A DNA stretch of 64,000 bases from Nitrogeniibacter sp050293885 (GTDB lineage: Bacteria; Pseudomonadota; Gammaproteobacteria; Burkholderiales; Rhodocyclaceae): assembly GCA_050293885.1 (NCBI GenBank), contig JBNKNO010000011.1, forward strand, positions 1 to 64,000. Direction: 5' to 3'. The position numbers were made by a program, and so were the translations under genes. Below the pieces are notes generated by a model. That model had not been told where the DNA came from. It worked only from the letters and a program-made list of their open reading frames with translations, and searched no databases. Positions 27,443-34,732 of the stretch are shown one piece after another; within the stretch, counting starts at the first letter, position 1, and every line of letters starts with the position of its first letter.

Positions 27443-27458
27443 TGGCATGCCCCTTGCA
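27443..27458 (+). promoter_or_regulatory. Sigma-54 promoter for the PQQ alcohol dehydrogenase
   Basis: TGGCATG-CCCC-TTGCA on the plus strand fits the -24/-12 consensus with exact spacing. The predicted start lies about 65 bases before the dehydrogenase ATG. With the divergent promoter at 27088-27103 it makes one 485-base control region for both transcripts. Confidence 0.85.
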
Positions 27459-27534
27459 AGAATCCCGTCGGTGGGGTGTAATGCTCCACGCCCAACTACA
27501 CAACGACACTGGGTCAATTCTAGGAGGAATCTCG

Positions 27535-29352
27535 ATGAGACAATCGCGCAAGCCGTTCAGCTGGACGGCAATGTCGGCGGCCGTTGCAGCAACTTTTGCA
27601 CTGACCGTTGGCGCCGGAGTAGCACAAGCCGGTGTGACCGATAAGGACATCGTCAACGATGCAGCCACGCCGGGAGACGTCGTCTCCTTCGGTATGGGTA
27701 CGCAAGGTCAGCGCTTCAGCCCACTCGATCAGGTCAATACCGAAACCGTCAAAGACCTGGTGCCCGTGTGGTCCATGTCCTTCGGCGGCGAGAAGCAGCG
27801 CGGCCAGGAATCGCAACCGCTGGTGAGTGATGGCGTGATGTACGTGACGGCTTCCTATAGCCGCCTGTTCGCTATCGACGTCAAGACCGGCAAGAAGCTG
27901 TGGAAGTACGAGCATCGCCTGCCGGACGGCATCATGCCCTGCTGCGACGTGGTTAACCGCGGTGCCGCACTGTACGGTGACCTCGTTATCTTCGGCACCC
28001 TGGACGCACAACTCGTTGCGCTGAACCGCGAGACGGGCAAGGTCGTCTGGAAGGAGAAAGTTGACTCCTACAAGGCCGGCTATTCCATGTCTGCCGCGCC
28101 GATCGTCGTCAAGGGTATGGTCATCAGCGGTGTGTCCGGTGGTGAATTCGGTGTTGTCGGTCGTCTGGAAGCGCGCGACGCCAATACCGGCAAGCTGGTC
28201 TGGATTCGTCCGACGGTCGAAGGCCACATGGGCTACACCTTCGACGCCAAGGGCAACAAGAAGGAAAACGGTGTTTCCGGTACCACCAACGCTACGTGGC
28301 CGGGTGACCTCTGGAAGACCGGTGGCGCTGCGACCTGGAACGGCGCAACCTACGATCCGGAAACCAACCTGATCTTCGTCGGTACCGGTAACCCGGCACC
28401 GTGGAACAGCCACTCGCGTGGTGCTGGCCAGCCGAAGGCAGACAACAGCGGTGACAACCTCTTCGCTGCTTCTACGGTTGCCATCAACCCGGATAACGGC
28501 AAGATCGTCTGGCACTACCAAACCACCCCGCGTGAGGGCTGGGACTTTGACGGTGTGAACGAATTCGTTTCCTTCGACTACAAGGATCCGAAGTCGGGCA
28601 AGACCATCAAGGCTGGTGGTAAGGCTGACCGTAACGGCTTCTTCTACGTGATCGATCGCACCAACGGCAAGCTGCTGAACGCTTTCCCGTTCGTCAACAA
28701 GATCACCTGGGCCAAGGGTATCGATCTCAAGACCGGTCGCCCGATCTACAACGAAGACAATCGTCCGGGTAACCCGGCTGATAGCGCCGATGGCAAGAAA
28801 GGCAAGGTGGTCTTTGCTGCACCGTCTTTCCTCGGTGGCAAGAACCAGATGCAGATTTCCTACAACCCGGATACCGGCCTGTTCTATGTGCCGGCCAACG
28901 AGTGGGGCATGGACATCTGGAACGAGCCGGTGGCTTACAAGAAGGGCGCTGCTTACCTCGGCGCAGGCTTCACCATCAAGCCGCTGCATGATGACTACAT
29001 CGGTTCCCTGCGTGCGGTCGATCCGGCTGCTGGCAAGATCGTGTGGGAAAACAAGAACTACGCTCCGCTGTGGGGTGGTACGCTCACCACGCGTGGTGGC
29101 CTGACGTTCTACGGTACGCCGGAAGGTCTGCTGAAGGCGCTGGACGCCAAGACGGGTAAAGAGGTCTGGAGCTTCCAGGTCGGTACCGGTATCGTGGCTC
29201 CTCCGATCACCTGGCTGCAAGATGGCGAGCAGTACGTCGCCGTCACGGCTGGTTGGGGTGGCGCAGTGCCGCTGTGGGGTGGTGACGTTGCCAAGCGCGT
29301 GAACTACCTCGAGCAGGGCGGTTCCGTGTGGGTGTTCAAGCTCCACAAGTGA
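27535..29352 (+). CDS. PQQ-dependent alcohol dehydrogenase, predicted lanthanide-type
   Basis: A 605-residue periplasmic quinoprotein with signal peptide (cleavage about residue 32, AQA-GV) and eight-bladed propeller W-motifs (for example GKKLWKYEHRL, GKVVWKEKV). It oxidises primary alcohols to aldehydes using PQQ. Seen: the adjacent-cysteine pair IMPCCD (C136-C137), metal ligands Glu204 (GGEFG) and Asn286 (GTGNPAPWN), and catalytic Asp337 in WDFDG. Asp339, two residues after it, is the extra ligand of XoxF and ExaF/PedH enzymes, while calcium enzymes have Ala or Ser; so lanthanide use is predicted. RBS AGGAGG at 27522-27527. Codon use is biased to GGT, AAC and CTG, suggesting high expression. 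Electrons probably go to the cytochromes c nearby. Confidence 0.92.
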   Translation: MRQSRKPFSWTAMSAAVAATFALTVGAGVAQAGVTDKDIVNDAATPGDVVSFGMGTQGQRFSPLDQVNTETVKDLVPVWSMSFGGEKQRGQESQPLVSDGVMYVTASYSRLFAIDVKTGKKLWKYEHRLPDGIMPCCDVVNRGAALYGDLVIFGTLDAQLVALNRETGKVVWKEKVDSYKAGYSMSAAPIVVKGMVISGVSGGEFGVVGRLEARDANTGKLVWIRPTVEGHMGYTFDAKGNKKENGVSGTTNATWPGDLWKTGGAATWNGATYDPETNLIFVGTGNPAPWNSHSRGAGQPKADNSGDNLFAASTVAINPDNGKIVWHYQTTPREGWDFDGVNEFVSFDYKDPKSGKTIKAGGKADRNGFFYVIDRTNGKLLNAFPFVNKITWAKGIDLKTGRPIYNEDNRPGNPADSADGKKGKVVFAAPSFLGGKNQMQISYNPDTGLFYVPANEWGMDIWNEPVAYKKGAAYLGAGFTIKPLHDDYIGSLRAVDPAAGKIVWENKNYAPLWGGTLTTRGGLTFYGTPEGLLKALDAKTGKEVWSFQVGTGIVAPPITWLQDGEQYVAVTAGWGGAVPLWGGDVAKRVNYLEQGGSVWVFKLHK

Positions 29353-29394
29353 TTGGACTGTAGGCCCTGCTTGCAGGGTTGATGGTTGAATCAA

Positions 29395-29429
29395 GTGAAA
29401 CCCACGCCTCGGCGTGGGTTTCACTTTTT
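29395..29429 (+). terminator. Intrinsic terminator of the dehydrogenase gene
   Basis: A 14-bp perfect stem (29395-29408 with 29411-29424) and a TTTTT run, 43 bases after the stop codon. It should end the dehydrogenase transcript, so the following cytochrome gene needs its own promoter. Confidence 0.92.
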
Positions 29430-29898
29430 GGCGCCTTGAGAAGACGCGGCCTGATTGATTCGTTAGGATCGGTCGGTGCTTGCATGTATATTCGGCAATG
29501 CGTCGAAATGCGTTCGAAGTGCGAGGCGCGTGCCGCGGCCGTTGCGTTCGCGTGAGGGGCGCCTGATCAGGTGAAAGGGCCGTTTTCCCATCGGGGAGCC
29601 TTGAGGAATTAGTAACTACTTGGTGCATCTTGCAGTGCGGTATACTTATAAATATATCCTTAGCTCCAAGGTGTGTTTGCCCTATATGCGGTGCAGCGAA
29701 ACGTGAAGATGTTTGATGTTGGTCATAAAGTCTTTGCGGCACTGAACCTAGAATCTGAGGTGGCCACGCTTTGGCGTGTTAGTTGAAAATTCTGAATGAC
29801 GCAATTGCCCCATTCGAGACACATTTACGCGGCGGATGCCAGCATGTGTCAAAGAACCTAGAAGATTTCTTTTCCCCAATCCGATCTGGAGGATTCCC
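29430..29898. other. 469-base intergenic region upstream of the cytochrome c gene
   Basis: No gene is supported. It holds an AT-rich patch (29641-29659) that may be a promoter core, and AGCTCCAA at 29662-29669, the reverse complement of TTGGAGCT, one base from the element found at the other promoters. A weak sigma-54-like sequence TGGCCAC-GCTT-TGGCG starts at 29761, with correct GG-GC spacing but two poor positions. The cytochrome RBS GGAGG is at 29888-29892. Confidence 0.4.
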
Positions 29899-30282
29899 AT
29901 GAAACTCTCTCAACACGCTACCGCTGGTGCGCTATGTCTTATCCTCGCGGCACCGGCGCTGGCCGAGCATCACACGTCGGCTGATATGCAGAAGCTTGCA
30001 CTGTCAAGCGGCTGTATGACGTGCCACTCAGTCGAGCCGGGCAAGCCGGGGCCTGAAGGCAATGCACCGATCGGCCCGGCATGGCAGGATGTGGCCGCCC
30101 AGTATGCCGGCAAGCCGGGTGCTCAGGACTTCCTTACCCGTATCGTGCTCGAAGGCTCAAACCCCTATTCGAGTCACTGGAAAGGCAAGGTCAGTGGCCT
30201 GTCCATGCCGCCGAACGCGGTCGCAATCACCGAAGGGAATGCCCGCCGCCTGGTGACTTGGATTCTCTCGCTCAAGAAGTAA
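29899..30282 (+). CDS. Class I cytochrome c
   Basis: A 127-residue periplasmic cytochrome with signal peptide (to about residue 22, ALA-EH). The haem site is CMTCH (about residue 40) and the axial Met lies in LSMPPNAV (about residue 104), as in cytochrome c-551/c5-type proteins. Being just downstream of the quinoprotein, it is a likely electron acceptor or shuttle to the terminal oxidase. The ATG at 29899 follows GGAGG by 6 bases and begins the signal peptide; the longer reading is not used. Confidence 0.88.
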   Translation: MKLSQHATAGALCLILAAPALAEHHTSADMQKLALSSGCMTCHSVEPGKPGPEGNAPIGPAWQDVAAQYAGKPGAQDFLTRIVLEGSNPYSSHWKGKVSGLSMPPNAVAITEGNARRLVTWILSLKK

Positions 30283-30320
30283 GAGTCAGTGCTGCGCGCA
30301 ATGTCGCGCAACATGGATTG

Positions 30321-30351
30321 GGGCGTCGCCATTGAGGCGGCGCCCTTTTTT
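30321..30351 (+). terminator. Intrinsic terminator of the cytochrome c gene
   Basis: Stem GGGCGTCGCC/GGCGGCGCCC (10 pairs, one G-U), 5-base loop, then TTTTTT, 38 bases after the stop codon. Confidence 0.9.
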
Positions 30352-30495
30352 GTGGGCCAGACTTGAGGCGTCTTGAACGCCTTCCGGATGGTGGGGTGAG
30401 CGAGTGCAGTCAAACACCGCAATCTCGCTATGGCGGGGCAGGGTCGGCGCCGGCGACTGCGATATGTCACAGTCGCCCGCTGAATGTGGGTCAAG

Positions 30496-31479
30496 TCAGC
30501 GTCGACGCGCCGTTGTGATATCGGGATTCAGTTTGCGATAGAGCGTGTTGCGGCTGATGCCAAGCAGGCGAGCCGCCGCGGAGATGTTTCCGCCGGTTGT
30601 CGCCAGCGCCTGCTCAATGGCCGATTGTGTCATGGTGCGCAAATCCGAACTCGGCTGGCGTGCCAGCGGATTAGCCGAGAACGAAGTATCCACCAAAGCC
30701 GCGTCAAACAACTCTTCGGGTAGGTGAGTGGGCTGGATCTCGCACTCGTCTTCGTCCAGCAGCGCCACTGCGACCCGGATGGTGTTGTTTAACTGGCGCA
30801 GGTTGCCCGGCCACTCGTGGTGTTCGAATATTTTTTTTGTGCGCTCTGAAAGTACGAGCAAGCGGTCGGGCGCAGCGAGTTTGAGCATTTGGCGGGCGAG
30901 CGCAAGTACGTCACTTCGCTCACGTAACGGCGGTAGCGTGATCGTCAGCCCGTTGATTCGGTAGTAGAGGTCTTCTCGAAAGCGCCCTTCCTTGACGGCA
31001 TCTTGAAGGTGATGGTGAGTCGCGCAGATCAGGGAGATGTCGACCGGTAGCGCCTCCACGCCGCCCAGTGGTACGACGGTACGTTCCTGGAGGACGCGCA
31101 GCAGTCGAACCTGCAGCGTGTGCGGCATGTCGCCAATTTCGTCGAGGAAGAGCGTGCCACCACTTGCTTGCGCGATCTTGCCCAATGCGCCTTCCCTCAA
31201 TGCTCCGGTGAAGGCGCCGCCGATGTAGCCGAACAGCTCAGACTCAATCAGGCTTTCGGGGATGGCCGCGCAGTTTAGTGCCACGAACGGCATGTCGGTA
31301 CGGTCGCCGCTGGCATGAAATGCTTTGGCGAACATCTCCTTCCCAACGCCGGATTCGCCCTGAATCAGCAGCGGAATGGGCTTGTTCAGTATGCGGTAAG
31401 CGCGATCCAGGGCACGCTGGACGCGTTCGTCTCCGTTGGCGAGGCTACCCAGCGGGCAGCCTGGCGGGGTCGGCATCAT
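30496..31479 (-). CDS. Sigma-54-dependent activator lacking a sensor domain
   Basis: A 327-residue AAA+ activator. Walker A GESGVGKE (about residue 40), the sigma-54 contact loop GGAFTGA (about 87), Walker B GTLFLDEIGDMP (about 107), an arginine finger region and a Fis-type helix-turn-helix at the end (AARLLGISRNTLYRKL). It begins almost directly with the ATPase, so the GAF/PAS sensor of its close relative at 34733-36739 is missing. This is the PspF-like form, active unless held by a partner. The two activators in this locus look like paralogues. Upstream lie a terminator and the small RNA candidate. Confidence 0.88.
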   Translation of the reverse strand: MMPTPPGCPLGSLANGDERVQRALDRAYRILNKPIPLLIQGESGVGKEMFAKAFHASGDRTDMPFVALNCAAIPESLIESELFGYIGGAFTGALREGALGKIAQASGGTLFLDEIGDMPHTLQVRLLRVLQERTVVPLGGVEALPVDISLICATHHHLQDAVKEGRFREDLYYRINGLTITLPPLRERSDVLALARQMLKLAAPDRLLVLSERTKKIFEHHEWPGNLRQLNNTIRVAVALLDEDECEIQPTHLPEELFDAALVDTSFSANPLARQPSSDLRTMTQSAIEQALATTGGNISAAARLLGISRNTLYRKLNPDITTARRR

Positions 31480-31703
31480 GACTGATTCGCCTCCGCTTTT
31501 GTTGTGTCGGTTGATTGAAGTTCGGGGTTTGATGAAAATTTTCTAGAAACGCGAATCCCTTGTCGCAGCCCAGTGGCAATGGTTGCTTGGCGCCGACGTT
31601 CGGGTGACAAGCAGATGCTGCGCATGCTTTTGCCGGCGCAGGGCAGACAACTCTCGTGTCGCATCAGTCGTCATGACGCAATCAAGCATTGGCGTGCCTC
31701 GTC

Positions 31704-31734
31704 AAAAAAAACGGGCGGACACGAGGTCCGCCCG
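31704..31734 (-). terminator. Intrinsic terminator (minus strand)
   Basis: Minus-strand stem CGGGCGGAC/GTCCGCCCG (9 perfect pairs), 5-base loop, then eight T. It ends the small RNA candidate 225 bases before the activator start codon. Confidence 0.92.
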
Positions 31735-31945
31735 GAAGGTGTCTCATCTTTCGATGAGGAGGGAGACCCTTCTCGGCTCCTGGCGGGGCTGCATTGTGCT
31801 GCTGCACCCTGACCGGATTTTTGAAGGAGCCGAGATTTGTTCGGGGTTCATGCTTCAGCTGATCGTCGGCGTTCCGGTAATCACAGCTCGTTGATTTCAG
31901 TTGGCTGCGTTCCGACGCAAGCGAATTGTTTTACCGTCATTACTC
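31704..31945 (-). ncRNA. Candidate sigma-54-driven structured small RNA
   Basis: About 240 nt between a sigma-54 promoter (31956-31971) and a perfect terminator (31704-31734), all read on the minus strand. Predicted pairings by eye: TGCGT/ACGCA hairpin (31905-31918), a 10-bp stem of TCTCGGCTCC (31826-31835) with GGAGCCGAGA (31771-31780) enclosing a small GTGC/GCAC hairpin (31797-31808), and a CTCATC-GAAA-GATGAG hairpin with a GNRA tetraloop (31743-31758). Short open frames exist (19 codons from 31940, 35 codons from about 31849) but lack ribosome binding sites. I looked for a pqqA-like peptide and found none. It could be an independent RNA or a long leader of the activator at 30496-31479. Confidence 0.55.
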
Positions 31946-31955
31946 AATCTTATTG

Positions 31956-31971
31956 AGCAACACCCGTGCCT
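31956..31971 (-). promoter_or_regulatory. Sigma-54 promoter reading into the small RNA candidate
   Basis: Minus-strand AGGCACG-GGTG-TTGCT. It differs from the consensus TGGCACG-N4-TTGCW only at the first base and has exact GG-GC spacing. Its predicted start is near 31945. No protein gene with a good start follows within 450 bases. Confidence 0.7.
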
Positions 31972-32076
31972 GCTTCTTTTGATGTTGAAACATACATAAA
32001 AAACAAGGTGTTATTGTATTCTTTGATGCCTTTGTGTGGCGGGGTGTTCTGGCGTTGAGCAGTTTGGTGAGAGCTG

Positions 32077-32093
32077 TGTGCAATATTGGAGCA
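32077..32093 (+). promoter_or_regulatory. Candidate activator site TGTGCAATATTGGAGCA
   Basis: This 17-mer shares 15 of 17 bases with 34630-34646 (TGTTCAACATTGGAGCA). Both are imperfect palindromes of the type TGYTCMA-N3-TGGAGCA. It lies about 106 bases upstream of the sigma-54 promoter at 31956-31971, a normal distance for a sigma-54 activator. Confidence 0.45.
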
Positions 32094-32153
32094 TCTGCTT
32101 CAATATATGCGAACGACATTCGTGCCGTGCGCATCCGCTTGATGGGCGGTCGC

Positions 32154-32185
32154 AAAAAAACGGCGTCCCCGAGGTGGAGTCGCCG
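32154..32185 (-). terminator. Intrinsic terminator of the pedF-b561 operon
   Basis: Minus-strand stem CGGCG...CGCCG with an inner CTCC/GGGG pairing across one mismatch, followed by seven T, 45 bases after the cytochrome b561 stop codon. Confidence 0.75.
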
Positions 32186-32229
32186 CTACTGCTGCATTTT
32201 ATTGCCGCTTGATGAATCTGCGGGTGTCC

Positions 32230-32778
32230 CTAAGGTGCTTGGTCTCGCTGCTTCGCGCGCGGTAGCATGCGTTCAAGCGTGCCGTCTCGCTTGAGTGCAT
32301 GCCGAATAGCGGCTGCGATATGAAGCACGATGACCGTCGCCAGCGTCCACGCTAACCATTGGTGAGTGGTGCTGAAAAGATGATTGAGTGTTTCGTCCGG
32401 GTAGCCGGGTTTCGGCAACGTTATGCCGAAAAATTTCAGTGGATACTTTGTAAAGCTCACTGACGTGAATCCGGCAGTNNNNNNNNNNNNNNNNNNNNNN
32501 NNNNNNNNNNNNNNNNNNNNNNNNNNNNNNNNNNNNNNNNNNNNNNNNNNNNNNNNNNNNNNNNNNNNNNNNNNNNNNNNNNNNNNNNNNNNNNNNNNNA
32601 CGATCAGAACGATGGCCACTAGACCGAACGACTTGTGAATGCCAAAGGCCCAGCCTCGTTCGGGGCCCTTTGGCAGGTCGGCCATCCAGATTCCCCAGCC
32701 GATGAGGCCGAGGACGATCAGTGCATGCAGCCAATGCAGGGCGATTGAGCCCGGATTGTATCGATCAGGTGGGTTCAT
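32230..32778 (-). CDS. Cytochrome b561 family protein (contains an N gap)
   Basis: About 182 residues including 121 unknown bases. Four membrane helices are expected; seen are ALHWLHALIVLGLIGWGIWM (helix 1), GIHKSFGLVAIVLI (helix 2), and after the gap FSTTHQWLAWTLATVIVLHIAAAIRH (helix 4). The His residues in WLHAL, GIHKS, THQWL and VLHI are the likely haem b ligands. It probably passes electrons between the quinone pool and periplasmic partners. It overlaps the 107-aa gene upstream by 4 bases (ATGA) and lies in an operon with pedF. Confidence 0.88.
   Translation of the reverse strand: MNPPDRYNPGSIALHWLHALIVLGLIGWGIWMADLPKGPERGWAFGIHKSFGLVAIVLIXXXXXXXXXXXXXXXXXXXXXXXXXXXXXXXXXXXXXXXXXTAGFTSVSFTKYPLKFFGITLPKPGYPDETLNHLFSTTHQWLAWTLATVIVLHIAAAIRHALKRDGTLERMLPRAKQRDQAP
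32479..32599. other. Run of 121 N (assembly gap)
   Basis: Unknown bases inside the cytochrome b561 gene. The frame is open on both sides, and the total length fits the family. Confidence 0.95.
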
Positions 32779-33098
32779 GTGATGACAGCTCCGGGATCGT
32801 TCCTCCACCGGTGCATGCCCGCAGACGTGGTGCCAATCGCGGCATTGGTCTCGGGGTTGCTCCAGGTGGCGGCGCGCTTTTTGCCGGTGTTGGCGAAGAA
32901 ACGCTTGCCTTCGGGTAGTAAGCCGATGCTGCGAAGGCGTTGAATAACGTGGAGAGCCTTGGCGACTTTGTTGGTCGCGGTATCGATGCCGCTGAGCGTG
33001 CCTGAAAATTCGTCAGACACGTGTGCTATCGCGGTTGCCTTGGCATTCAGTGGAAGCAATGCGGGCGGCGGTTTTTCCGCGAACCGAACGGCGGCCAC
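32775..33098 (-). CDS. Small hypothetical protein in the pedF operon
   Basis: A 107-residue frame of unknown function starting with GTG. Support for it being real: a strong GAGGAG ribosome binding site 8 bases before the GTG (the same arrangement as pedF) and an ATGA overlap with the cytochrome b561 start. It has no signal peptide, membrane helix or haem motif, and is rich in Ala, Thr and basic residues. It could still be a chance frame; comparison with related loci would decide. Confidence 0.45.
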   Translation of the reverse strand: MAAVRFAEKPPPALLPLNAKATAIAHVSDEFSGTLSGIDTATNKVAKALHVIQRLRSIGLLPEGKRFFANTGKKRAATWSNPETNAAIGTTSAGMHRWRNDPGAVIT

Positions 33099-33131
33099 CT
33101 CGGCGTCTCCTCGTTGTCGTGCTACCCGCGT

Positions 33132-33977
33132 TTATGGCGTGCGATGCGTGATGCCTTGCTCCGCAAATATCTTGTCGAGGGTGCCATCGCTATGGATTTC
33201 CTCGAGTGCGGCATCCAACGCTTTTTCGAGCTCGTTGTTGCCCGACTTTACGGCCATGCCGATCGCCCAGCCCTTGATGCGCAACTCGGGCATCTCGACG
33301 GGGCCAAGTGAAAAACGGGTCTCGTTGCCGAGCGCGTCTTCAAGTGCAGCGCGGGTTGCCATGACAGCCGACACTTCTCCCTTCTGCATGGCTGCGACGG
33401 CTTCCTTGACGGTAGGGAAGTGAGCTACGTTGTCACGCAAACGTCCGTTCAGGACGGCGAGCAAGAAGTCATCGGCGAGGCTGGCGGTTTCGACGCCGAT
33501 CTTTTCGCGCGTAAAGACTTCCAGCGCGAGTGCAGCTGATCCGGTGACCGGAGGAACGCGCTCAGGATTGCGCGCAATGGCCACCGACTCAAGATGATAG
33601 GGGCCGAAGATGCGTACTTGCTCGTTGTTCTTTTCAAGGTACGGATCGACCGGTACGTGGAGCATGACGTCCGCTGGGCGGGTGCCCAGGTAGTGGCCTT
33701 TCCAGACCATGTTGCGCAGATCGTCGTTCATGTCTTCATCGGCGGTGAAGCCGACGATGTCCGCTTGCAGGCCGAGGCGTTTGGCCAACTCTCGCCCAAT
33801 GGCTACGTCCACGCCCTTGCCGTTGTCGGAGTAGGGCGGAAAGTCGTTGTAGACGGCAATGCGAAGGCGTCCCGGATCCTGCGTTGGCGGTGTTGCCGCG
33901 CTGACCGCCGCAGCGGTCGCGCCAAGCACCAGGCCAACACTCAGAATGAGCGCTCGAAGGGAGGCCTTATTCTTCAT
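33132..33977 (-). CDS. MxaJ/XoxJ-like periplasmic binding protein
   Basis: A 281-residue protein with signal peptide (about residues 1-27) and the bacterial solute-binding protein family 3 fold: LRIAVYNDFPPYSDNGKGVDVAIGRELAKRL, a middle TREKIGVETASLADDF, and a late KALDAALEEIHSDGTLDKIFAEQ. Proteins of this type (MxaJ, XoxJ) accompany PQQ methanol and ethanol dehydrogenases and are thought to help mature or activate them; they have no transporter partner, as here. Start at 33977 overlaps the end of pedF by 11 bases, which indicates coupling. Confidence 0.85.
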   Translation of the reverse strand: MKNKASLRALILSVGLVLGATAAAVSAATPPTQDPGRLRIAVYNDFPPYSDNGKGVDVAIGRELAKRLGLQADIVGFTADEDMNDDLRNMVWKGHYLGTRPADVMLHVPVDPYLEKNNEQVRIFGPYHLESVAIARNPERVPPVTGSAALALEVFTREKIGVETASLADDFLLAVLNGRLRDNVAHFPTVKEAVAAMQKGEVSAVMATRAALEDALGNETRFSLGPVEMPELRIKGWAIGMAVKSGNNELEKALDAALEEIHSDGTLDKIFAEQGITHRTP

Positions 33978-34410
33978 GCACTGTCTCCAGCCATGAGCGG
34001 ATGGACCACATGGCTTCTTGGGGCAGGATGCCTTCGAACGGAGGCATGTAGACGCGACCACCGCGGACAGAGCCATGGCGGATGCGGTTCAGGAAAATTT
34101 CGTCGCCTTCGTCACCGGCCGGCAGATAGCGAAGATCGGGTGCGATACCGCCGGAGATGCCGCCCAGGCCATGGCAGCGTGCGCAGTTCTGATTGTACGC
34201 AGACGTGCCGATGCGAATGGCTTCCTTGTCTCCTCGGTAAGGGTTGGCTTCCTGCCACTCTTCACCCAGGGGTTTGAGGGTTGATACATCCACTGCTTGC
34301 GGCGTGACATCACCGTGAGCAACAGCTTGGGTGGCGCCCAGCGCCAAGGCAACAACAGCCGCGCAGGTGGCGGCACGTGCGTACATCGCGTGTCGGAAGT
34401 TATGGGTCAC
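33967..34410 (-). CDS. pedF: Cytochrome c-550 PedF-type
   Basis: A 147-residue cytochrome c with signal peptide (to about residue 31, AVA-HG). Haem site CARCH (about residue 76), axial Met in VYMPPFEG (about residue 122). The HGDVTPQAVDVSTLKPLGEEW start of the mature protein is typical of the PedF/ExaB cytochrome that accepts electrons from PQQ ethanol dehydrogenases. The start is GTG at 34410, with GAGGAG 7 bases before it. It heads an operon with the XoxJ-like, small and b561 genes, and lies about 70 bases after a near-perfect sigma-54 promoter. Confidence 0.88.
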   Translation of the reverse strand: MTHNFRHAMYARAATCAAVVALALGATQAVAHGDVTPQAVDVSTLKPLGEEWQEANPYRGDKEAIRIGTSAYNQNCARCHGLGGISGGIAPDLRYLPAGDEGDEIFLNRIRHGSVRGGRVYMPPFEGILPQEAMWSIRSWLETVHEE

Positions 34411-34482
34411 CTCGTTACTCCTCTATTTTGCTATGAAAATTATTGATCCCATCGGTGTTGAAGCCGGGGTAATTCTACAATC

Positions 34483-34498
34483 GAGCAACAGCCGTGCC
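34483..34498 (-). promoter_or_regulatory. Sigma-54 promoter for the pedF operon
   Basis: Minus-strand TGGCACG-GCTG-TTGCT is an exact match to the -24/-12 consensus. An inverted repeat ACAGCCG/CGGCTGT (34487-34493 with 34500-34506) overlaps it. Confidence 0.9.
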
Positions 34499-34629
34499 AG
34501 CGGCTGTCGACGCGTTGTCAGGGTGTAATAACGTCTGATGTGTGTGCCAGGTTGACTCGCTTCTCATTGTAATAGGCCGAAAAGCCGCCGCGGCGCCATA
34601 CTTTTTGATACAGTTGCGCTCTGGGTGTA

Positions 34630-34646
34630 TGTTCAACATTGGAGCA
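34630..34646 (+). promoter_or_regulatory. Candidate activator site TGTTCAACATTGGAGCA
   Basis: Near copy (15 of 17) of 32077-32093. It lies about 132 bases upstream of the pedF sigma-54 promoter and 87 upstream of the activator gene start, so it could serve pedF activation and autoregulation. Confidence 0.45.
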
Positions 34647-34732
34647 GGTGTCCTGTTTCAAAGCAGTTGAATCCAATTCACAAGAGGGTGTCGGCACGGG
34701 GTTTTCCGGCACGGCATCCCGATGGAGGAGAA

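Noticed and set aside
29461..29490. TCGGTCG-GTGC-TTGCA as a sigma-54 promoter for the cytochrome c gene
   Set aside because: The GG and GC are 9 bases apart instead of 10, and a terminator and 400 bases separate it from the gene.
27520..29742. A 740-codon open frame antisense to the alcohol dehydrogenase, and other long antisense frames such as 48691-50157 and 13472-15232
   Set aside because: They mirror codon bias of the real genes on the other strand, carry no motifs or signal peptides, and have no ribosome binding sites.
31704..31945. A pqqA-type precursor peptide in the small RNA region
   Set aside because: No frame gives the Glu-x3-Tyr core; the short frames lack ribosome binding sites.
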